Shown here: piece after piece, positions 1-5,506 of the stretch | Layout: every line of letters begins with the position of its first letter | How positions within the stretch are numbered: the first letter of the stretch is position 1 | Source: Desulfatitalea sp. | GTDB taxonomy: Bacteria > Desulfobacterota > Desulfobacteria > Desulfobacterales > Desulfosarcinaceae | Length of the DNA: 5,506 bases | Direction: 5' to 3' | NCBI GenBank assembly: GCA_018224505.1 | Contig: JAGTVD010000363.1 | Location: 1 to 5,506 of the forward strand | The notes under the pieces: generated by a model | The model's input: the letters and a program-made list of their open reading frames with translations, nothing else | The model's database searches: none | What the model was told of the DNA's origin: nothing | Program-made: the position numbers and the translations under genes

Positions 1-1545
1 GCTCATCCCGATCATGTGGCCATCTGCTTCAACGATATCGAGATGACCTATGCCGAGCTCAATGCGCGCGTGAACCGCTTCGCCGCAGCGCTGCAGGCGG
101 CCGGCGTTCAAAAGGGGGACCGCATCGCCCTGCTGCTGGTCAATTCCCCGACCTATGTGATCGCCTATTTCGGCATCCTCAAAATCGGCGCCGTGGTGGT
201 GAACATCAGCGTGGGCATCCAGGGCGAAGAACTGGCACGCTGCCTGAAGCATGCCGGCGCCCGGGCCGTCGTCTCCCTGGATCTGTTCGCCCGGAACATT
301 TACGACGTCATTGCCCGCACCGATGTGGAAACCGTGATCCTGCACTCGGTGTTCGGCCTGGAGAAAGAGCTGGCCCTTGCGGACAACGTCCCATCGCCGC
401 GGATCTTCCTGGATTTTCTCGCAGCCGCCCCCGGCGACGGGGAACCGGACGCGACCGTGTCCGCCGGGGACGTGGCCGTGCTCCAATACACCAGCGGCTC
501 CACCGGCGCACCCAAAGCCGCCACCCTGACCCACGGCAACGTGGTGGCCAGCGTGTGGCAAAGCGATGTCTGGGTCGGCATTCAAGGCGCCGGCAATGCC
601 GCCGTAATCTGCATGATCCCCTTTTTCCACGTCTTCGGCATGTCGGCCTGCCTGCTGATCAGCGTGCTCAAGGGCTACCGCATGGTCCTGCTGCCCCGCA
701 TGGACGTGATGGACATCCTCTCGCTGACCCAGGCCCTGCAAAAACACCGCCCCATCTCCTTTCCAGCCGTGCCCAGCATCTGGGGGGCCATCCTCTCCAC
801 ACCTGATGCGGAGGCCAAGCAGCATCTGGCCTCCATCCAGGTGGCCAGCAGTGGCGGCGCCGCCTTGTCCGCGGCGCTCCACCAACGGTTCGAAGCCCTC
901 ACCGGCCGGCGCATCATGGAGGCCTACGGCTTGTCCGAAGCCGGATCCACCACCCATATCACCCCCTATCCCCACGGCGGCCCCCCGGGGGCCATCGGCC
1001 TGCCCGTGCCGGGAACCGATGCGCGCATCATGGACCTCGCAACCGGTCAACAGCCTTGCGCCGTTGGTGAAATCGGCGAACTGACGGTGCGCGGCCCCCA
1101 GATCATGCAAGGCTACTGGAACAACCCGGACCTCACCGCCCGCACCCTGCGCCACGGCTGGCTCTACACCGGCGACCTGGCCCGCATGGATGCCGACGGC
1201 TTCTTCTATCTGGTGGACCGCAAGGATGACCTGATCATCTCCAGCGGCTTCAATATCTACCCCAGCCAGATCGAGGAGGTGCTCAAGCGGCACCCGGCGG
1301 TCAAGGATGTGGCGGTCATCGGCGCCTCCGATCGCATCAAGGGGCAGACGGTCATCGCCGCTGTGGTGCTCCACGAGGGTGCGGCCGGTGACCGCAAAGC
1401 GCTGCTCGCCTATTGCCGGGAGAACATGCCCGAATACCGGGTGCCCAAGACCATCCTGTTCCGCGACGCAATCCCCCGGGACCCCGCCGGCAAAATGCTC
1501 AAGCGGGTGTTGCGCCAGGAACAACCCCAAACCCCTGAACGCTGA
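1..1545 (+). CDS. Acyl-CoA ligase (class I adenylate-forming enzyme), 5'-partial
   Basis: An AMP-dependent synthetase/ligase that activates a carboxylic acid as an acyl-adenylate and transfers it to coenzyme A. Counting residues from the GTG at 16, the core motifs are all present: the phosphate-binding loop YTSGSTGAPK (158-167), YGLSEAG (304-310), YTGD with Asp387, the hinge region DRKDDLIISSGFNIYP (401-416), and the C-terminal PAGK with the adenylation lysine at 493. The reading frame is open back to base 1 and reads AHPDHVAICF, which is how family members continue from their N-terminus. The true start is therefore upstream, with probably only 10-20 residues missing, and GTG 16 is unlikely to be the start. 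The layout resembles FadD-like medium/long-chain fatty acid or aryl-acid CoA ligases, but the substrate cannot be read from the sequence. It ends 14 bases before the transporter gene, suggesting co-transcription. The family is secure; the substrate is unknown. Confidence 0.93.
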   Translation, partial: AHPDHVAICFNDIEMTYAELNARVNRFAAALQAAGVQKGDRIALLLVNSPTYVIAYFGILKIGAVVVNISVGIQGEELARCLKHAGARAVVSLDLFARNIYDVIARTDVETVILHSVFGLEKELALADNVPSPRIFLDFLAAAPGDGEPDATVSAGDVAVLQYTSGSTGAPKAATLTHGNVVASVWQSDVWVGIQGAGNAAVICMIPFFHVFGMSACLLISVLKGYRMVLLPRMDVMDILSLTQALQKHRPISFPAVPSIWGAILSTPDAEAKQHLASIQVASSGGAALSAALHQRFEALTGRRIMEAYGLSEAGSTTHITPYPHGGPPGAIGLPVPGTDARIMDLATGQQPCAVGEIGELTVRGPQIMQGYWNNPDLTARTLRHGWLYTGDLARMDADGFFYLVDRKDDLIISSGFNIYPSQIEEVLKRHPAVKDVAVIGASDRIKGQTVIAAVVLHEGAAGDRKALLAYCRENMPEYRVPKTILFRDAIPRDPAGKMLKRVLRQEQPQTPER

Positions 1546-1559
1546 CCGGACCAACCGCC

Positions 1560-2729
1560 ATGGAACGCATTCCCCTGCTGCTGATGTTCCTCGGCCATGT
1601 CGCCGTGGATGCCTCCCAGGGCATTCTGCCGGTGGTGGCCGCCCGACTCAAGGAGCTGTTCGACTTGAGCTACTTTCAAATCGGGCTGATGATGCTGCTG
1701 CTCAATTTCTCCTCCTCGGTCATCCAACCCCTGTTCGGTTTCATCTCCGACCGCGTGCGAACCGGCTGGTTCGTGCCGGGCGGCATTCTCTGGACCGCCG
1801 TGGCCATGGGGCTGCTCGGACTCGCCCCCAACTACGCCACCGCCCTGCTGCTGGTGGGGCTGGCCGGCATCGGCACCGCGGCCTTCCACCCCCGGGCCAT
1901 GATGGCGGTCTACCTGGCCAGCGGCTTGAAGCGCGGCCTGGGCGCCGCCATCTTCTCCACCGGCGGCAACCTGGGGTTCGCCCTGGGGCCGGTGATCGGC
2001 AGCCTGCTGGTACTCGGCATCGGGCTGCACGCCACCGTGGGATTGATTCCCGTGGGACTCCTGCTGTTTGCCGTTATCGTCGCCTACCCCGGCGATTTTC
2101 TGCGCCGGGAGGCCAGGCCCGTTTCACCCGCCGCCGTCCCGGGCGCCGCGCCGGCCCGCGACCCCATTCCCTGGCGCGCCATCACCGCCGTCTGCCTGAT
2201 CGTCACCCTGCGCTCCTGGGTCTACATGAGCATGATCACCTACCTGCCCCTCTACTTCCAGGACCGGGGCATACAATTGCAGTCGGGCAGCCTGATTCTC
2301 ACCGTCTACCTCGCCTGCGGCGCCGTGGCCGGCCTGTTTGGCGGTCACCTGTCCGACACCATCGGGCGCAAGCAGGTGATCGTGGCCAGTGCCTTGCTTT
2401 ATCCATTCCTCGCAGCCCTGCTGTTGCTGTCCCATGGCCCCTGGATCTGGATCCTGGCCGGCGCATCGGGGGCCGCCTTGCTGGCCTCTTTTTCCGTTAC
2501 CATCGTTCTGACCCAGGAGCTGCTGCCCCGCTACATCGGACTGGCCTCCGGCCTCATCCTGGGCCTCAGCTTCGGCACCGGCGGGCTCGGCACCGCGCTG
2601 TCCGGCTTTCTGGCGGACCGCATCGGTCTGGCGTCCACTTTCTGGATCCTGGCGGCAGCACCCCTGTTCATCGTGCCCCTGGTGCACCTGATCCGCACGC
2701 CTGCCGCCGGTAAAACCGGGATGACATAG
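1560..2729 (+). CDS. MFS exporter, fosmidomycin-resistance (Fsr)-like
   Basis: A 389-residue inner-membrane major facilitator with about 12 hydrophobic segments, six on each side of a hydrophilic central loop (about 178-206). Family marks visible: the loop 2-3 motif GFISDRVRTGW (60-70), its second-half counterpart GGHLSDTIGRKQV (261-273), a glycine/proline-rich segment 5 GGNLGFALGP (135-144) like the motif C of proton-coupled exporters, and GTAAFHP (105-111), which resembles the GxxxFHP region of E. coli Fsr. Length and topology fit a complete drug/metabolite:H+ antiporter. ATG 1560 places the first membrane segment almost at the N-terminus, as usual. No good Shine-Dalgarno precedes it, so translation may be coupled to the ligase gene ending at 1545. 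Substrate unknown: it may export a product or a toxic acid linked to the ligase, but this is only inferred from adjacency. Confidence 0.93.
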   Translation: MERIPLLLMFLGHVAVDASQGILPVVAARLKELFDLSYFQIGLMMLLLNFSSSVIQPLFGFISDRVRTGWFVPGGILWTAVAMGLLGLAPNYATALLLVGLAGIGTAAFHPRAMMAVYLASGLKRGLGAAIFSTGGNLGFALGPVIGSLLVLGIGLHATVGLIPVGLLLFAVIVAYPGDFLRREARPVSPAAVPGAAPARDPIPWRAITAVCLIVTLRSWVYMSMITYLPLYFQDRGIQLQSGSLILTVYLACGAVAGLFGGHLSDTIGRKQVIVASALLYPFLAALLLLSHGPWIWILAGASGAALLASFSVTIVLTQELLPRYIGLASGLILGLSFGTGGLGTALSGFLADRIGLASTFWILAAAPLFIVPLVHLIRTPAAGKTGMT

Positions 2730-2789
2730 GCCGTCGGTATCTCGGCCCGGCTTCTTGCCACCTGGAACGATGCATCGTCCATCCGCGGC

Positions 2790-2803
2790 AGGAGAGATAG
2801 TTG
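2790..2803 (+). promoter_or_regulatory. Candidate ribosome binding site with TTG start
   Basis: AGGAG at 2790-2794 lies six bases before TTG at 2801-2803, which opens the frame reading LLIIDVQQAM. The spacing is good for a Shine-Dalgarno. An in-frame TAG (2798-2800) sits immediately before the TTG, so this frame cannot begin earlier. Either the remnant gene is still translated from this unusual TTG, or the motif is chance within a frameshifted N-terminal region. Confidence 0.35.
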
Positions 2804-2936
2804 CTGATCATTGATGTCCAGCAGGCCATGCTCAAGGTGATGAACGGGTGGCGGCCAATTACTGCCAAGGTCCGGCAGTTGACAGCGGCCCGCCGGGAAA
2901 TTAGGGGTGCCGATCCTGCTGACGGAGCAGCGGCCG
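2801..2936 (+). pseudogene. Isochorismatase-family cysteine hydrolase, truncated and frameshifted remnant
   Basis: The frame from 2801 reads LLIIDVQQAMLKVMNGW, then AAR at 2885-2893. This closely resembles the N-terminus of YcaC/nicotinamidase-type isochorismatase hydrolases, where the Asp of the IDVQ motif is a catalytic residue. The expected next block, LGVPILLTEQ, is present but in the next frame (2901-2930), so one indel lies around 2897-2903. A second shift may lie near 2796-2801, because the ATG at 2770 (MHRPSAAGEI) would join the domain only after another one-base change. Similarity ends by about 2936, roughly a third of the way into the usual domain of 180-200 residues. The catalytic Lys and Cys regions are absent, and the following DNA is the 3' end of the opposite-strand immunity gene. 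It was probably once the third gene of the upstream operon. The family call rests on motif recognition alone. Confidence 0.6.
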
Positions 2937-3974
2937 CTACCGACCGGCAGGCCTCATGGAATCGAGAACGGCGTCCCACAGGGCGAGCTTTTCTGCCAGG
3001 TTGTCATCTTGCGCCCTTATGCCGATTTGTATGTTGGGGAAATGTGCCGAGTTCTTCTGTCCCGGATATTCCCAGGCAAAATAGAGACCGCTGTCGCCGT
3101 CTTCTTCAATACCTCTGTAAATTACCTCTTCACCCATCATGCCGGCAATATTTCGTTTGCGAGTCCGAATTTTTTCAATTTTCAATCCAGGTACGAATTT
3201 GGTCAAAATCATGGCGGCCAGTCGGTCAATCAAACCGTGTTGTTCTACCTGCTGCACCACATCCATCTCCACATCAAGAACCAATTCACGGTCGATTGGA
3301 TGATTCCTGAACAGAATATTAACGCGCTCTGCATACTCAAACGGCAAATCAATGGCCCCGTATCTCAAATAAAAGGAATCCTTGTCCGGCAGCACCGCCA
3401 CCCGGCCTTCTCCTTTGGATGGCGGGCGGTAGGCGCGGGCCAGGTCGGTGGCCTTTTCATACATGAATTCTTTTCCGGTTGCCTTTCCAAAACTGCTGAT
3501 CCATAGCCCCATTGTTTCAGAGCTCGCCAACAGATCAATATAACCTCTGTTAGGTCTACGAGGATCCTTGTAGGAAAAGGCGGCTTTACAAAGTTTGCCT
3601 ATTTCAGAGAACTCTTTTTCCTCAATCAAAGAAGATGTTTTGTCTTTTGGAGGATCTGTTTGCCGAATCTGATCTATCAGGTTCTTCCATGTTGCGGTAG
3701 TATGCTCCATCCAACCGGTTTCCGGCCAAACAACCTCCTTTATGTCGAAAGTGCGCATGCTGTAACTTCCACTGAATGTCATTTCAGCGGGAATCTCGAT
3801 GACAAAACGGCCCACGCCATAGGTGATGGTTTCTTCTTTGTGTTCGGTCATTGTTTTCGTCCCCGGGTTTTGTGTGCATCCGACAGCAGGTATTAGGGTG
3901 ATCAAATAGGTGAAAATGACCCACCAATACCGGTACCTCAATGGGCGGTTTGCTTGTTGAATACGTGCTTGCAT
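2937..3974 (-). CDS. Tli4-family type VI immunity lipoprotein (predicted)
   Basis: A 345-residue predicted periplasmic lipoprotein that would protect its owner from the adjacent lipase. The N-terminus carries a basic region (RPLRYRY), a hydrophobic stretch and the lipobox PAVGC, with lipidated Cys33 followed by Thr, so outer-membrane sorting is likely. The mature part has two halves: GVGRFVIEIP (53-62) opens the first, as in Tli4 N-terminal domains; the second contains FYLRYGAIDLPFEYAERV, RTRKRNIAGMMGEEV (270-284) and ends in LALWDAVLDSMRP (330-342), as in Tli4 C-terminal domains. The start ATG at 3974 overlaps the lipase gene by 37 bases and has only a weak GAGAA-like ribosome site. A TTG at 3941 would overlap the lipase stop as TTGA and leave a shorter, ordinary signal peptide. 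It has lower GC than the left-hand genes. Family assignment is from remembered motifs. Confidence 0.75.
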   Translation of the reverse strand: MQARIQQANRPLRYRYWWVIFTYLITLIPAVGCTQNPGTKTMTEHKEETITYGVGRFVIEIPAEMTFSGSYSMRTFDIKEVVWPETGWMEHTTATWKNLIDQIRQTDPPKDKTSSLIEEKEFSEIGKLCKAAFSYKDPRRPNRGYIDLLASSETMGLWISSFGKATGKEFMYEKATDLARAYRPPSKGEGRVAVLPDKDSFYLRYGAIDLPFEYAERVNILFRNHPIDRELVLDVEMDVVQQVEQHGLIDRLAAMILTKFVPGLKIEKIRTRKRNIAGMMGEEVIYRGIEEDGDSGLYFAWEYPGQKNSAHFPNIQIGIRAQDDNLAEKLALWDAVLDSMRPAGR

Positions 3975-5506
3975 AGGTTCTCTATCGCTTTGAGGGTGAT
4001 CTGTTGGGCGGTGCGGCTGTTGAAAACCGAGCTGTGTTCGCGCTTAGCCCCGCTCTCGTCCTTTTCATTGATATCCACAGTACCGTCGGGCCCCTTGGTG
4101 TAGCTTTCAGGTTTGGCATCCAACGCCTGGGCCGAGCTGTCGGGAACGGTGCCGTCCCCTGAACCAGTGGGTGGCTCGATGGCGAATGCGTAAAGCTTTT
4201 TTCGGGCGCTCGAAGCAGGCGGTGGCGTGTTTCCATAAATGTAGGGCGCATGCTCCATCCACAATGCGTGGGGATCGACCATATTGCCTGTTTCATCGAG
4301 AATCTCGAAAAAGGTTTTTCCTTGCGAGTAGTGTTTCACGGCCAGATCCTGGGCTGAATATTTCCGACTGGCGATGGTGACCGTGTCCGCCGTATTAAGC
4401 CCGGTGGAATAGAATTGATAGGTTTCCTCGTGACAATAGTCTTCAAGATCTTGATGGAATTCCTTGGCTAACTTTAGATTCTCGGCGTATGCATTCCAAG
4501 GATCTTCAACTTTTTGATTGTAACCATATTCGTCATCGATTTTACCCAACCACACCGGATTCACCAACCGGAAAGCCTCATGCTGTTTGGCGTAAATCTC
4601 GCGGTAGGGGTCCTTTTCGGGCAGTTCCACACGGCGCCCGTTGCTCAGGTTGTACGTCAGCCATTGGGCCTTGCCGTCGTTTGTTCTGTAAAGCTGATTG
4701 GGCAGCAGTTCCAGGCCGCCGGGCATGTTGGCCATGACGATGGTCACCGACTGGCCGTTAGGACCCAAAACGCGTTCGCCCACTTTGTTCTTGATCGATT
4801 CCAGAGGACTGATCAGCCAATCCCAGGCCGTGCGATGCAGATCCCGGAAGCCTTGCTTCATGCGCTGGTAGGCCGCCGGTGAACCGGTGGTCGGCTGGGT
4901 GCCGTGTACGATGCCTACCACCCTGGACTCTGCGCCGTGCAGCTTGCAGGCCGCACGGGCCACCAGTCCGCCCATGGAGTGGGTTACCAGAATCACCCGC
5001 CGGCAGGTGGTCCAGGTGTGCGTGGCGATGACGGTCTCAATGTATTCGGCCAGTTTACGGCCCGATGCGTGGTTGGAGTCGGTCCAGTTGTAGCCGAAGG
5101 CATACACCGGGAATTTGAAACAGATGTTCAGGGGAAAGGGCCACTGGTGGCTCGAAATCGCATTGAGGATACCTTTGTAAAATCGCCAGGCAACACTTCC
5201 CCAGTCAAAGGCTGCTTTGTCCGAAGGTGCTTTTTTGTTATTATTGTCGACCGTTAGATGGTCAGAAATATGGACTGACTGACCAACCAGAATTGATTTC
5301 CTTTTTTCAGGCGTACCGCGCACACCATATCTATATCCCATAAAGCCGAGGGCATCAGGGTCCCAGGCCTTATCTTGATTCTCTGTGATGACTAGCCGAC
5401 TGCCCATAATCCCCGGAACGAAAATGATCGGGATGATTTCGGGATAGACGACAATTTTGTTGATCAGCGGATCGGACCGGGGTGCGGTTTCCAGGTCCTC
5501 AACTCC
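3938..5506 (-). CDS. Tle4/PGAP1-like alpha/beta-hydrolase lipase, putative T6SS effector, 5'-partial
   Basis: A lipase/phospholipase-type hydrolase whose N-terminus lies beyond the right edge of the window. The frame stays open from ATG 5407 to base 5506 and adds 33 codons, including IIPIIFVPGI, which continues into MGSRL. This FVPGIMGSRL strand is the oxyanion-hole region of LCAT/PGAP1-like lipases, so ATG 5407 is not the real start. Further marks are YAFGYNW, the nucleophile elbow VTHSMGG (Ser codon 4978-4976), HGTQPTTGSPAAY, LGPNGQSVT then MPGGLELLPN, GDGTVP (Asp codon 4156-4154) and REHSSVFN (His codon 4036-4034). Ser-Asp-His therefore forms a full triad. The elbow starts with Thr where GxSxG lipases have Gly. 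Pairing with a Tli4-like lipoprotein supports a Tle4-type antibacterial phospholipase delivered to the target periplasm. No VgrG, PAAR or secretion signal is visible, so the export route is inferred. Confidence 0.78.
   Translation of the reverse strand, partial: GVEDLETAPRSDPLINKIVVYPEIIPIIFVPGIMGSRLVITENQDKAWDPDALGFMGYRYGVRGTPEKRKSILVGQSVHISDHLTVDNNNKKAPSDKAAFDWGSVAWRFYKGILNAISSHQWPFPLNICFKFPVYAFGYNWTDSNHASGRKLAEYIETVIATHTWTTCRRVILVTHSMGGLVARAACKLHGAESRVVGIVHGTQPTTGSPAAYQRMKQGFRDLHRTAWDWLISPLESIKNKVGERVLGPNGQSVTIVMANMPGGLELLPNQLYRTNDGKAQWLTYNLSNGRRVELPEKDPYREIYAKQHEAFRLVNPVWLGKIDDEYGYNQKVEDPWNAYAENLKLAKEFHQDLEDYCHEETYQFYSTGLNTADTVTIASRKYSAQDLAVKHYSQGKTFFEILDETGNMVDPHALWMEHAPYIYGNTPPPASSARKKLYAFAIEPPTGSGDGTVPDSSAQALDAKPESYTKGPDGTVDINEKDESGAKREHSSVFNSRTAQQITLKAIENLCKHVFNKQTAH

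Noticed and set aside
1410..2687. Long antisense open frames at 1410-2030 and 2124-2687.
   Set aside because: Their products are Gln/Gly/Ala-rich low-complexity sequences opposite a well-supported transporter gene; they are shadows of the codon bias.
1307..2713. A 468-codon open frame on the + strand overlapping the ligase end and the whole MFS gene.
   Set aside because: Its product is rich in Arg, Pro, His and Gly with no recognisable domain, typical of an alternate frame in GC-rich DNA; the overlapping MFS frame has clear family motifs.
2707..2750. Possible terminator hairpins: CCGGT/ACCGG at 2707-2719 and GGCCG/CGGCC at 2729-2747.
   Set aside because: The stems are only five base pairs, the first lies inside the MFS gene, and neither is followed by a T-tract. 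The gap between convergent genes shows no convincing terminator on either strand.
2907..3506. A + strand open frame of 199 codons beginning MPILLTEQ.
   Set aside because: Only the first few codons resemble a protein family (the hydrolase remnant); the rest is antisense to the well-supported Tli4-like gene.
4489..5257. Several + strand frames opposite the lipase gene.
   Set aside because: They lack recognisable motifs and lie opposite a frame containing an intact catalytic triad.

Overview
The window looks like part of a GC-rich Gram-negative genome, probably a proteobacterium or a member of Desulfobacterota. I infer this from the outer-membrane-type lipoprotein, the type VI secretion-style effector/immunity pair and the codon bias; the taxonomic guess is only moderate. 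There are four substantial protein genes and one decayed gene fragment. I see no RNA genes, CRISPR arrays or insertion sequences.

Positions 1-2729 (+ strand) are GC-rich and hold two closely spaced genes: an acyl-CoA ligase of the class I adenylate-forming family, whose N-terminus lies before the window, and, 14 bases later, a 12-segment MFS exporter resembling the fosmidomycin-resistance (Fsr) group. They are probably one transcription unit. About 70 bases further on is a short stretch that reads like the first third of an isochorismatase-family cysteine hydrolase. It needs frame changes to read through and stops abruptly near position 2936.

Positions 2937-5506 (- strand) are lower in GC and encode a convergent two-gene unit. 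The upstream gene (running in from the right edge) is an alpha/beta-hydrolase lipase with a complete catalytic triad, resembling PGAP1-like Tle4-type phospholipase effectors of type VI secretion. The downstream gene, overlapping it by 37 bases, is a predicted lipoprotein matching the Tli4 immunity family. The likely logic is that the lipase attacks membrane lipids in a rival cell and the lipoprotein protects the producer in its own periplasm. The change in base composition and the truncated hydrolase at the boundary suggest that the toxin/immunity module was inserted here. No VgrG, PAAR or other secretion gene is visible in the window, so the delivery route is inferred from family resemblance only.
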